From the NCBI GenBank assembly GCA_020850755.1, contig JADZEB010000008.1, forward strand, positions 1 to 64,000: DNA of 64,000 nt, given 5' to 3'. The position numbers and the translations under genes are program-made. Source of the stretch: Alphaproteobacteria bacterium (GTDB lineage: Bacteria > Pseudomonadota > Alphaproteobacteria > Acetobacterales > Acetobacteraceae). Below the pieces are notes generated by a model. The model was not told the origin of the DNA. It made no database searches and saw only the letters and a program-made list of their open reading frames with translations. Numbering within the stretch: the stretch's first letter is position 1; every line of letters starts with the position of its first letter. Positions 19,636 to 27,998 of this stretch are shown here, in pieces.

Positions 19636-20517
19636 ATGCCCGTTTCGCGCGCCGAGGCCCATGCCATCGCCGCGATGCTGGGCGAGGTGGCGGTGGCGGA
19701 ACTCAAGCCCCGGTTCCGCCGCCTTGCCGCCGGTCAGGTGCGGACCAAGACCGGCCCGCATGATTTCGTCACCGATGCCGACGAGGCGGCCGAGCGCGCC
19801 CTGGTGGGGGGCTTCTCCAGGCTCCTGCCCGGCGTGCCGGTGATCGGCGAGGAAGCGGCCTCGGCCGATCCCGGCCTGCTTGCGCGCATTGCCGGGGCCG
19901 AGCGCGTCCTGGTGGTCGATCCGCTCGACGGCACGGCCAATTTCGCCGCCGGCCTGCCGCTCTATTGCGTCATGGCCGCGCTGGTCGAGCGCGGGGCCGT
20001 GGTGGCGGCCTGGATCCACGATCCGGTGCGCGCCGACACGGCGATCGCGCTCAAGGGCGAGGGGGCGTGGCTTGCGGACAGCCACGGTCATGAACGGCCC
20101 CTGCGCGTGGCGGCCCCTGTGGCGCCGTCGCTGATGGTCGCGGCGACGAGCGTGCGCTTCCTGCCCCCGCGCCTGCGCGCGCTGGTGGGCAGCCGGGCCG
20201 GGCGGATCGGCAACCTCGTCAACCTGCGTTGCGCCGGCCACGAATACCGCCTGCTGGCCGAAGGCCACGCCCACGCGGTGATGTACTGGAGGCTGCTGCC
20301 CTGGGACCATGCGCCGGGCAGCCTGATCGCGGCCGAGGCAGGCGCCTGTGTGCGCCGCTTCAACGGCGAAGCCTACGATCCCACGGTGCATGGCGGCGGA
20401 CTGCTGGTGGCCCCCGACGCGGCAAGCTGGCAGGCGCTGCGCGATGCGCTGATCGGCCCGGCAGGCGATGCGATCCTGCGCCGCGCGGCGGCCTTGCCGG
20501 CGCCGCATCCGCGCTGA
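19636..20517 (+). CDS. Inositol monophosphatase family protein
   Basis: A 293-residue Mg-dependent phosphatase of the IMPase/FBPase/CysQ superfamily. Metal-site motifs are present: DFVTDADEAAE, GEEAA, VDPLDGTANF and the C-terminal WDHAPG. Relatives act on inositol phosphates, histidinol phosphate or 3'-phosphoadenylate, and the sequence alone does not decide. The gene follows groES by 112 bp and is convergent with mazG, only 28 bp away. Confidence 0.88.
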   Translation: MPVSRAEAHAIAAMLGEVAVAELKPRFRRLAAGQVRTKTGPHDFVTDADEAAERALVGGFSRLLPGVPVIGEEAASADPGLLARIAGAERVLVVDPLDGTANFAAGLPLYCVMAALVERGAVVAAWIHDPVRADTAIALKGEGAWLADSHGHERPLRVAAPVAPSLMVAATSVRFLPPRLRALVGSRAGRIGNLVNLRCAGHEYRLLAEGHAHAVMYWRLLPWDHAPGSLIAAEAGACVRRFNGEAYDPTVHGGGLLVAPDAASWQALRDALIGPAGDAILRRAAALPAPHPR

Positions 20518-20545
20518 CGAAGGCCGGCCGGGCGGGCGAGGCGCC

Positions 20546-21397
20546 TCAGCCCTTCTTCGCCCGCTCCGCCAGCTTGGCCTCGATCCAGAGCGCTTCCATC
20601 TCGTCCAGGCTCGCCTGCTCGGGGGCGCGCCCTTCGGCGGCAAGGCGGCGCTCGATATGGCCGAAGCGGCGCTCGAACTTGGCGTTGGCGTCGCGCAGGG
20701 CCGCCTCGGGGTCGAGGTCGAGCTTGCGGGCCAGGTTCGCCAGCACGAACAGGACGTCGCCCAGCTCGTCGGCGAGCCGCGCCTTGCCGGCCCCGGCATC
20801 GAGCTCGGCCCCGGCATCGAGCTCGGCCTGGAGCTCGGCGGTTTCCTCGGCAAGCTTGGCCATCACCGCGGCGGCATCCGGCCAGTCGAAGCCGACCCGG
20901 CCGGCGCGGCGGGTGAGCTTCACCGCGCGGGTCAGGGCAGGGAGGCCGAGCGGAATATCGGCCAGCACGCCCGGGCGCGCGGTTGGGGCCTCGGGCGCGG
21001 TGCCGGCCCTGCTGGCGCGCTCGGCGGCCTTCTGCGCTTCCCAGGCGCGGGTCTGCTCGGCGGCATCGCGCGCGGCAGCCTCGCCGAACACATGCGGATG
21101 GCGACGCACCATCTTGTCGGCGATCGCGCTGGCGATGGCGGTGAAGTCGAAGCGGCCATCCTCTGCGCCCATCTGGGCGTAGTAGACGACTTGGAACAGC
21201 AGGTCGCCCAACTCGTCGAGCAGCGCCGGCCAGTCCTGGCGGCCGATCGCGTCAGCGACCTCATAGGCTTCCTCGATCGTGTAGGGGGCGATGGTGGCGA
21301 AGCTCTGCTCCTTGTCCCAGGGGCAGCCGCGCTCGGGGTCGCGCAGCGCCGCCATGATGGCGAGCAGGCGCTCGATCGCCGGGCCGGGGGCGCTCAT
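20546..21397 (-). CDS. mazG: Nucleoside triphosphate pyrophosphohydrolase MazG
   Basis: A 283-residue house-cleaning enzyme that hydrolyses NTPs to NMP and pyrophosphate. Two MazG domains are visible. The first (about 10-125) has CPWDKEQSF, TIEEAYEVADAI and DELGDLLFQVVYYAQM. The second (about 150-270) has KLAEETAELQAEL and DELGDVLFVLANLARKL. Each has the EExxE and ExxD metal motif. A six-residue tandem ELDAGA lies just before the second DELGD and comes from an 18-bp DNA duplication. The dif-like sequence lies 38 bp upstream of its start. Confidence 0.95.
   Translation of the reverse strand: MSAPGPAIERLLAIMAALRDPERGCPWDKEQSFATIAPYTIEEAYEVADAIGRQDWPALLDELGDLLFQVVYYAQMGAEDGRFDFTAIASAIADKMVRRHPHVFGEAAARDAAEQTRAWEAQKAAERASRAGTAPEAPTARPGVLADIPLGLPALTRAVKLTRRAGRVGFDWPDAAAVMAKLAEETAELQAELDAGAELDAGAGKARLADELGDVLFVLANLARKLDLDPEAALRDANAKFERRFGHIERRLAAEGRAPEQASLDEMEALWIEAKLAERAKKG
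20789..20824 (-). repeat. 18-bp exact tandem duplication within mazG
   Basis: GGCCCCGGCATCGAGCTC appears twice without a gap (20789-20806 and 20807-20824). It adds six residues to MazG in a linker before the second catalytic motif. Confidence 0.9.
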
Positions 21398-21434
21398 CGG
21401 CGGACCCGCGGGCCTGAGTTTCGCCTTAGTCTGA

Positions 21435-21462
21435 AAGTCGCATAATGTATATTATGGCAAAT
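21435..21462. other. dif-like XerC/XerD recombination site
   Basis: A 28-bp site with the dif architecture: an 11-bp XerC arm AAGTCGCATAA, a 6-bp centre TGTATA and an 11-bp XerD arm TTATGGCAAAT. Against the E. coli dif sequence as I remember it, 22 of 28 bases match, including the whole centre and both inner arms. It is an AT-rich island in about 70% GC sequence, in the intergenic gap between mazG and the MBL gene. Such sites resolve chromosome dimers at the terminus or serve as attachment sites for Xer-dependent elements; no element is integrated here. Confidence 0.75.
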
Positions 21463-21524
21463 ATAGAGATAGTCAGAGGAGCCGGCAAGGGATTGATTCT
21501 GCGGCTGTATGGGCTTGGTTCGGG

Positions 21525-22307
21525 TCATGGCTCCACCTCCAGCCGCATGCCGTCATAGGCTGCCTCCACCCCCGGCGGCAGGTTCGCCCGCATCCAGGCC
21601 CAGTCGAGGTCCGGCCCCATATGCGTGAGGATGGTCCGGCGCGGACGCAGCAGCGCCACCCACTCCAGCACCTGCGCCACGTGCGCGTGGGTCTTGTGCG
21701 GCCGGCGCTGGAAGCAGCCGACGATCCAGGTATCGAGCCCTGCCAGCGCGGCGAGCGCCGCGGCCTCCAGCCGCACGACATCGGTCGAATAGGCGAACCG
21801 CCCAATGCGCAGCCCAAGGCTCGCCATCACGCCGTGATCCTGCACGATGGTCTCGATCTCAAGCCCGGCCGCCGTGAAGCGGCTCCCGGGCACTACCGGC
21901 AGCGGCAGCAACGCCGGCCGCCAGAAACCCACCGGCCCGTCATCCTTGACGAAGGCGTAGTCGAAGCGCCGCGCGATCTCGTCCAGCGTGCCGGCGGCGC
22001 CATAGGCCGGCAGCACCCGCCGGATGCGGCGGTTGACGATGCGCAGATCGTCCAGCCCGGAAACGTGGTCCGCATGGGCGTGGGTATAAACCACGGCATC
22101 GACCTCGCCCACGCCTGCATCCAGCAGTTGCTGGCGGAGGTCGGGCGTGCTGTCCACCAGCAGGCGCCCGCCCGGGTGTCCGACCAGGATCGAGGGGCGC
22201 AGGCGACGGTTGCGCGGCTCGGCCGGATCGCACACGCCCCAGTCGCCGCCGATCAGCGGCACGCCGCCCGAGCCGCCGCAGCCAAGAATGGTGACCGAGA
22301 GCGTCAT
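21525..22307 (-). CDS. MBL-fold metallo-hydrolase (PhnP-like)
   Basis: A 260-residue metallo-beta-lactamase-fold enzyme. It starts MTLSVTILGCGGSGGVP, has the zinc motif THAHADHVSGLDDLR and later DHGVMASLGLRIG, AYSTDVV and ILTHMG segments typical of the PhnP/RNase Z-like phosphodiesterase branch. It is predicted to hydrolyse a cyclic or linear phosphodiester; no phosphonate genes lie nearby. It is the last gene of a minus-strand run metG-tatD-MBL, an order often seen in alphaproteobacteria. Confidence 0.88.
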   Translation of the reverse strand: MTLSVTILGCGGSGGVPLIGGDWGVCDPAEPRNRRLRPSILVGHPGGRLLVDSTPDLRQQLLDAGVGEVDAVVYTHAHADHVSGLDDLRIVNRRIRRVLPAYGAAGTLDEIARRFDYAFVKDDGPVGFWRPALLPLPVVPGSRFTAAGLEIETIVQDHGVMASLGLRIGRFAYSTDVVRLEAAALAALAGLDTWIVGCFQRRPHKTHAHVAQVLEWVALLRPRRTILTHMGPDLDWAWMRANLPPGVEAAYDGMRLEVEP

Positions 22308-22333
22308 GCCGGCAGCGCCCTTGCCCCTACCTC

Positions 22334-23158
22334 TCAGGCCGCATGAGCCTGAGCGCTCACCTTGCTGAAAAGACGCCGGAAATTTCCGGTCGTAAGCGCC
22401 GCCACCTCGGCCGCGGAGAGACCCAGTACCCGGCCCAGCTCGGCCGCTGTGTGGGGCACGTAGGCCGGTTCGTTTCTCTTGCCGCGATAAGGGGTTGGAG
22501 CAAGGAATGGAGCGTCCGTCTCAACCATGAGCCGGTCGCGCGGCAGCGTCTGGGCGATCGCGCGCAGGGCTTCCGACTTGGGAAAGGTCAGGATGCCGGA
22601 GAAGGAGATGTATCCGCCATTTTCTACAGCAAATTTCGCCAGTTCTGCGCCAGAACTGAAGCAGTGGAGCAGGAAATGGAGCGGCCCGCCGGCGGCCATC
22701 TCCTCGGCCAGGATGCGGGCGATGTCGGCGTCCGCGTCGCGGGCGTGGATCGCGAGCGGCAGCCCGGCGGCGCGGGCGGCACGGATGTGGCGGCGGAAGC
22801 TCTCGGCCTGCACCTCGCGCGGCCCGTGCTGGTAGAAATAGTCGAGCCCGCTCTCGCCGATGCCGATGATCTTCGGATGGTCGGCCAGCCGCACCAGTTC
22901 CTCGACCGTGGGCAGCGGCGCCTCTGCCACGTTGTGCGGGTGGATGCCGACCGTGCCCCAGACCGCGGCATGGGCCTCGCACAGCGCCTTGACCTTGGCG
23001 GCTTGGTGGATGCGCGTGCCAATGGTGACCATCAGCCCCACCCCGGCATTGCGGGCGCGGGCCAGGATCGCGGGCAGCTCCTCGTCCTTGTAGTAGTCGA
23101 GATGGCAATGGCTATCGACCAGAAGGCCGGGCGCCAGGGCCGTGGCGGGGACGGACAT
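22334..23158 (-). CDS. tatD: TatD-family metal-dependent deoxyribonuclease
   Basis: A 274-residue TIM-barrel hydrolase. Metal ligands are visible in VDSHCHLDYY, GIGESGLDYF, LPLAIHARDAD, HCFSSG and VETDAPFLAP. TatD proteins are 3'-5' exonucleases tied to DNA repair and D-aminoacyl-tRNA editing. It is placed directly after metG with 3 bp between stop and start, as in many genomes, so the two are probably translationally coupled. The length is standard. Confidence 0.94.
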   Translation of the reverse strand: MSVPATALAPGLLVDSHCHLDYYKDEELPAILARARNAGVGLMVTIGTRIHQAAKVKALCEAHAAVWGTVGIHPHNVAEAPLPTVEELVRLADHPKIIGIGESGLDYFYQHGPREVQAESFRRHIRAARAAGLPLAIHARDADADIARILAEEMAAGGPLHFLLHCFSSGAELAKFAVENGGYISFSGILTFPKSEALRAIAQTLPRDRLMVETDAPFLAPTPYRGKRNEPAYVPHTAAELGRVLGLSAAEVAALTTGNFRRLFSKVSAQAHAA

Positions 23159-23161
23159 CGC

Positions 23162-24799
23162 CTAGCCCCCCTGCCCGGCATCGGGCTTGCTGGCGCCCGG
23201 CGGCGTCTTACCTGGCTTGGTGCCCTTGCCCGGCGCCACAGGGGCGGCCTCGGCCGCGCCGGTCTCGACATAGCGCGGGAATATGCCCGAGGGCGCCGGC
23301 AGGGCGGTCCCTGGCACAAGGGCGCCGGTGGCGAGCAGGTCGAACCCCCTCGCCGCCGCCGGAACCGCGAGCTGGTCGAGCAGCTTGCCCATGCTGTCCG
23401 GCATGAAGGGCTGGAGCAGGATGCCGAGATGCCGCAGCGTCTCGGCCAGGACCAAGAGCACGGTTTCCATCCGCGCCGGATCGGTCTTGCGCAGGGCCCA
23501 GGGCGCCTGGCGGTCGATATAGGCGTTGGCGGCGCGCACCAGCACCCACACGCTTTCGAGCGCCTCGTGGAAGGCCTGCCGGCCCATCTGCGCGCGCAGC
23601 GTGTCGAGCAGCCCGCCCGCCTGGGCCAGGAGCGCGGCATCGTCCTCGCTCAAGCTGCCCTTGGCCGGCACCACCCCGCCCGCATTCTTGGCGATGAACG
23701 AGAGCGTGCGCTGCGCCAGGTTGCCGAGATCGTTGGCGAGCTCGACATTCATCCGCCGCACCATCGCCGCGCGCGAGAAATCGCCGTCATTGCCGAACGG
23801 CACCTCGCGCAGCAGGAAGAAGCGCACGGCATCTAGGCCGTAGGTGTCCACCAGCGCGATCGGGTCGATCACGTTGCCGAGCGACTTCGAGATCTTCTGC
23901 CCCTCGTTCGTCCACCAGCCATGGGCGAAGACGCGCCTGGGCGGCGCCAGGCCCGCCGCCATCAGGAAGGCCGGCCAGTAGACCGCGTGGAAGCGCAATA
24001 TGTCCTTGCCGACCATGTGCAGGTCGGCCGGCCAGAAGGTCTTGAACTCGGCGCTCCCGGTGTCGGGGTAGCCCACGGCGGTGATGTAGTTGGTCAGGGC
24101 GTCGAGCCAGACATACATCACATGCTTGGGCGCGCCCGGCACCTTCACGCCCCAGCCGAAAGAAGTGCGGCTGACCGACAGATCCTGCAGCCCGCTTTTC
24201 ACGAAGGACACCACCTCGTTGCGGCGCGTCTCGGGCAGGATGCGGTCGGGCACAGCGTCATAGTAGGCAAGCAGACGCTCGCCCCAGGCCGAGAGGCGGA
24301 AGAAGTAGCTCTCCTCCTTCACCCATTCCACCGGCGCGCCGGTGGGGGCGAGCCGGGTGCCGTCGGGTCCGGCGATCAGCTCGCTCTCGGCATAGAAGGC
24401 CTCGTCGCGGACCGCATACCAGCCCTCGTAATGGCCGAGATAGATCTCGCCGCGGCTTTCCAGCGCCTGCCAGATCGCCTGGCTGGCGCGGATGTGGCGC
24501 TCCTCGGTGGTGCGGATGAAATCGTCGTTCGAGTAGTTCATGCGCCGGGCGAGCGCGCGGAAATTCTCGCTCACCTTGTCGGTGAAGGCCTTGGGTTCGA
24601 TGCCGGCGGCAGCGGCGGCCTTCTCGACCTTCTGGCCGTGCTCGTCGGTGCCGGTGAGGAACAGCACGCGATAGCCGTCGAGGCGCATGAAGCGCGCCAT
24701 CACGTCGCAGGCGAGCGTGGTGTAGGCGTGCCCGATATGCGGGGAATCGTTCACGTAGTAGATCGGCGTGGTGATGTAGTAGCGCTTTTCGGTGCTCAT
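23162..24799 (-). CDS. metG: Methionyl-tRNA synthetase
   Basis: A 545-residue class I aminoacyl-tRNA synthetase. The HIGH motif is in YYVNDSPHIGHAYTTLA and the KMSKS loop is GQKISKSLGN. An anticodon-binding helical domain follows, ending near 510 with an Ala/Pro/Lys-rich tail. It lacks a C-terminal dimerisation domain, as is usual for this type in alphaproteobacteria. It follows holB and precedes tatD in a minus-strand block of housekeeping genes. It attaches methionine to both initiator and elongator tRNA. Confidence 0.97.
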   Translation of the reverse strand: MSTEKRYYITTPIYYVNDSPHIGHAYTTLACDVMARFMRLDGYRVLFLTGTDEHGQKVEKAAAAAGIEPKAFTDKVSENFRALARRMNYSNDDFIRTTEERHIRASQAIWQALESRGEIYLGHYEGWYAVRDEAFYAESELIAGPDGTRLAPTGAPVEWVKEESYFFRLSAWGERLLAYYDAVPDRILPETRRNEVVSFVKSGLQDLSVSRTSFGWGVKVPGAPKHVMYVWLDALTNYITAVGYPDTGSAEFKTFWPADLHMVGKDILRFHAVYWPAFLMAAGLAPPRRVFAHGWWTNEGQKISKSLGNVIDPIALVDTYGLDAVRFFLLREVPFGNDGDFSRAAMVRRMNVELANDLGNLAQRTLSFIAKNAGGVVPAKGSLSEDDAALLAQAGGLLDTLRAQMGRQAFHEALESVWVLVRAANAYIDRQAPWALRKTDPARMETVLLVLAETLRHLGILLQPFMPDSMGKLLDQLAVPAAARGFDLLATGALVPGTALPAPSGIFPRYVETGAAEAAPVAPGKGTKPGKTPPGASKPDAGQGG

Positions 24800-24836
24800 G
24801 CGGGCGGCCTGGGTTCGGGCGGAAGCGGTCCTGCCG

Positions 24837-26027
24837 CTAGCCGGCGGTGCGCGCGGCCGGCGGCTTCAGCCACTCGGCGGCGGAAAGGATCGCCTGCTTG
24901 CGATCGAGATTGAGGCTCTCGACCTCGTCCGCAAGCCGGCCGATCTTCTCCCACAGGCCACCCCAGTGTTCAAGCGGCGCCTGCGCCAGGAGCCGCGGCG
25001 CGAGGGTGGCCTCGGGCTCGGGCACCCGCTCGGCGATCGCGTCCGCCCTGCCGCGCGCGGCATTGCGCACGAGGCGCGCCAACACGTCGCGCAGCAGGTC
25101 CAGGAAGGCATCGAAGCTGCGATAGCCGGCTTCCGGGTCGGCACGGGCAAGCTGCTCGCCGAGCGCGTGCAGCGCCGGCCGGTCGAGCGCGGGCAGCCCG
25201 CCCAGGATGCGCAGCACGGCGGCATGCAGCGCCGCGCCGCCGATCTCGGCCAGGTCGAGCGCACGCCCGATCGAGCCGCCGGCGAGCCCGACCAGGTTGG
25301 CCCGCTCGGCCTCGGGCAGGTCGGGCCGGTAGCGGGCAAGGAGCGCGGCCACCCGCTCGCGGGCCAGGGGTGCGAGCGCCAGGCGCCGGCAGCGCGAGCG
25401 GATGGTGGGCAGGAGAGCGCCCGGCGCATCCACCGTCAGCAGCAGCAGGAATCGCGTCGGCGGCTCCTCCAGCAGCTTGAGCAGCGCGTTGGCCGAGTTC
25501 GGGTTCAGCCGCTCCGCCCCGTCGACAATGATGACGCGGAACCCGCCCTCGGCAGCGGTCTGGTAGGCGAAGGTCTTGGCCTCGCGCACCTGCTCGACAT
25601 CGATCACCGCGGACAGGCGCCTGGTAGTCTTGCTTTCGCGCCGCTCGATGGTGAACAGGTCGGCGTGTCCCTTGGCGGCGACGCGGCGGAACACCGGATG
25701 GGCGGGATCGAGGAACAGCGGCCCCTCGCCCGCCGCCTGCGCCGCTGCCGGCACGGCGGGTGCGCGCGCCAGCACCCAGCGCGCGATGCGGAAGGCAAGC
25801 GTCGCCTTGCCGATGCCGGGCGGGCCGCCGATGATCCAGGCATGATGCAGCCGCCCCGAGGTCCAGGCAGCGGCGAAAGCGGCTTCCGCCGCGTCATGGC
25901 CTTCGAGATGCGGGTTGGCGCGTGGGAGCGGGGCTTCGCCCGCCCGGGCCCGGTCTCCCGCCTCGACCGCGGGCGCGCGGCTGCGCTGCCCCCTGCCCTT
26001 GCCGCCCGTGCCCTTGCCCTTGCTCAT
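24837..26027 (-). CDS. holB: DNA polymerase III subunit delta'
   Basis: A 396-residue AAA+ clamp-loader subunit. The P-loop region is IGGPPGIGKATLAFR and the arginine-finger segment is TIRSRCRRL; these are the usual degenerate forms for delta'. The N-terminal 35 residues are basic and low-complexity, so a start nearer residue 35 is possible. It overlaps tmk by 4 bp and is followed by metG. The tmk-holB-metG-tatD order is conserved in many proteobacteria. The subunit helps load the sliding clamp at the replication fork. Confidence 0.93.
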   Translation of the reverse strand: MSKGKGTGGKGRGQRSRAPAVEAGDRARAGEAPLPRANPHLEGHDAAEAAFAAAWTSGRLHHAWIIGGPPGIGKATLAFRIARWVLARAPAVPAAAQAAGEGPLFLDPAHPVFRRVAAKGHADLFTIERRESKTTRRLSAVIDVEQVREAKTFAYQTAAEGGFRVIIVDGAERLNPNSANALLKLLEEPPTRFLLLLTVDAPGALLPTIRSRCRRLALAPLARERVAALLARYRPDLPEAERANLVGLAGGSIGRALDLAEIGGAALHAAVLRILGGLPALDRPALHALGEQLARADPEAGYRSFDAFLDLLRDVLARLVRNAARGRADAIAERVPEPEATLAPRLLAQAPLEHWGGLWEKIGRLADEVESLNLDRKQAILSAAEWLKPPAARTAG

Positions 26028-26707
26028 GTCGGCGAGGCGGCGATCGCCGCCGGCCGCAACGCCACGCCGAGCCGCGCCGTCACGGCGGCAAGGATCGCCG
26101 CATGCACCAACTCCGGTGCGGCGGTGGCGTCGATCACGGCGCAGCGCTCGGGCTCGCGCCGGGCGATGTCGAGGAAGCCCGCGCGCACGCGCTCATGGAA
26201 GTCGGCGTCGAAGCGTTCATATCGGTTGGTGGCGCCGCGCGCGCCGGCGCGCGCGAGCCCCACCGCGACCGGCAGGTCGAGCAGCAGCGTCAGGTCCGGC
26301 CGCATCGCGCCCAGCGCGGCGGCGTGGATCGCCTCCACCTGCGTGCGCGGCACGCCCTGCGCGTAGCTCTGATAGGCCATGGTGGAATCGGCGAAGCGGT
26401 CCGACACCACCCAGGCCCCGCGCGCGAGCGCCGGCTGGATCAGGCGCACCACATGCTCGCGCCGTGCCGCGTAATGCAGCAGGGTTTCCGTGACCGGGTC
26501 CCAGCGGTCGGTGCCGCCATTGACCAGCAGGGCGCGGATCGCCTCGGCCCCGGGCGCGCCGCCAGGCTCGCGCGTGCGCAGCGCCTCGATGCCGGCCGCC
26601 GCCAGTGCTGCCACCAGTGTCCCGATCTGGGTCGATTTGCCGGCGCCCTCGCCGCCCTCGATGGTGATCAGCCGCCCGCGCATGATCGCTGGCCGGTGCG
26701 CGCTCAC
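26024..26707 (-). CDS. tmk: dTMP kinase
   Basis: A 227-residue P-loop kinase that phosphorylates dTMP to dTDP. It has FITIEGGEGAGKST-type Walker A (here LITIEGGEGAGKST), the REPGG segment and the DRFADSTMAYQ lid motif. The GTG start at 26705-26707 overlaps the stop of the upstream carboxypeptidase; an ATG eight codons later (MRGRLITIEG) matches the family start better and may be the real one. It overlaps holB by 4 bp. Confidence 0.95.
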   Translation of the reverse strand: MSAHRPAIMRGRLITIEGGEGAGKSTQIGTLVAALAAAGIEALRTREPGGAPGAEAIRALLVNGGTDRWDPVTETLLHYAARREHVVRLIQPALARGAWVVSDRFADSTMAYQSYAQGVPRTQVEAIHAAALGAMRPDLTLLLDLPVAVGLARAGARGATNRYERFDADFHERVRAGFLDIARREPERCAVIDATAAPELVHAAILAAVTARLGVALRPAAIAASPT

Positions 26708-27981
26708 GCGCCGCCGAGCACATAGTGGCGCAAGGCGGCGCCGATGCGCGGGAAGAAACCGAGCGAGCGGACATCAGCCCCGGCCAGCAGGGGGGCGCGG
26801 CGAGTGGGCAGGCCGGGCACGCCGACCGCCACCTCGCCCACCTCGGTGCCGCGCGTCACCGGCGCCGCGATTGGGCCGTTGTAGCGCACCACCACCTGGG
26901 CCGAGGAACGCCAGGTGCGCGGCATGGTCACGATCAGGTCGCGGCCGGTGATCAGCGGCACGGTGGCGCGATCGCCCAGCCAGACCGGCGCTTCCTCCAC
27001 CGTGTCGGCGGCGCGGAACACGGTGACGTTCTCGGTGTTGGCGAAGCCCCAGTTCAGCAGACGCGCCGTCTCCTCGCCGCGCGCGCGCATCGAGGGCAGC
27101 CCGTTCACCACCAGGATCAGCCGCCGGCCGTTCTGCACCGCCGAGGCGGTAAGGCCGTAGCCGGATTCCTCCGTGTGGCCGGTCTTGAGGCCATCGGCGC
27201 CGGGAAAGCGGCCAAGCAACGGGTTGCGGTTTTCCTGGGTGATGTTGCCGTAGCGAAAGTTGCGTTCGCTGTAGTAGCGATACTGCTCGGGGAAGTCGCG
27301 GATCAGCCGGGTGGCGAGTCGTGCAAGGTCACGCGGCGTCATGCGATGGCTGGGGTCCGGCCAGCCGGTCGAGTTGCGGAAGGTCGAGTGCGTCAGGCCG
27401 ATCGCGCGGCCGCGCCGGGTGAGTTCCTCGGCGAAATTCTCCTCGCTGCCCGAGATCGCCTCGGCCAGGACGACACAGGCATCGTTGCCCGACTGCACGA
27501 TCACGCCGCGCAGCAGGTCCTCGACCTTCACGCGCGTGCCCACCTCGACGAACATCTTGCTGCCGCCCATGCGCCAGGCGCGTTCGCTCACCGGCAGTTC
27601 GTCGGTCAGGCGCATCCGGCCTTCCTTGAGCCGCTCGAACACGACATAGACCGTCATCAGCTTGCTCATGGACGCTGGCGGCATGAGCTCGTCCGCGCCT
27701 TTGTCGATCAGCGTTACCTCGGTGTCGAAATCGACCAGCAGGACCGACCGCGCCAGCACATCGACCGAGCCGAAGGGGGTCATGACCGAAGTCGGCTGCG
27801 GGCCGGCGGGCGCCTGTGCCGCCGGACGGCGGGCGGCGGGGGCGGCCGGCGCCGGGCGGCGCTGCGCCGCCGCGCTGGCCGGCAGGAGCGGCAGGAGCGG
27901 CAGTGCGCCCAGCGCGCCCGCGCCCAGGAGCAGGCGGCGGCGTGCAAAGGCCGGCAAGGCAGCGTTGCGGCGTTTGCTCAT
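26704..27981 (-). CDS. D-alanyl-D-alanine carboxypeptidase (PBP5/6 family)
   Basis: A 425-residue class S11 serine peptidase that trims the terminal D-Ala of peptidoglycan stem peptides. A basic start with a long hydrophobic segment (about 15-40) is a signal peptide, possibly Tat-type (ARRRLLLGAG). An Ala/Pro linker follows. The SxxK motif is SMSK with nucleophile Ser104; SGN and KTG complete the active site. A C-terminal PBP5-like beta domain (about 315-425) is present. It lies with rlpA and mltB, forming a small peptidoglycan-remodelling cluster, and runs into tmk with overlapping codons. Confidence 0.94.
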   Translation of the reverse strand: MSKRRNAALPAFARRRLLLGAGALGALPLLPLLPASAAAQRRPAPAAPAARRPAAQAPAGPQPTSVMTPFGSVDVLARSVLLVDFDTEVTLIDKGADELMPPASMSKLMTVYVVFERLKEGRMRLTDELPVSERAWRMGGSKMFVEVGTRVKVEDLLRGVIVQSGNDACVVLAEAISGSEENFAEELTRRGRAIGLTHSTFRNSTGWPDPSHRMTPRDLARLATRLIRDFPEQYRYYSERNFRYGNITQENRNPLLGRFPGADGLKTGHTEESGYGLTASAVQNGRRLILVVNGLPSMRARGEETARLLNWGFANTENVTVFRAADTVEEAPVWLGDRATVPLITGRDLIVTMPRTWRSSAQVVVRYNGPIAAPVTRGTEVGEVAVGVPGLPTRRAPLLAGADVRSLGFFPRIGAALRHYVLGGA

Positions 27982-27998
27982 GTCCCCTCCTCTGCCCC

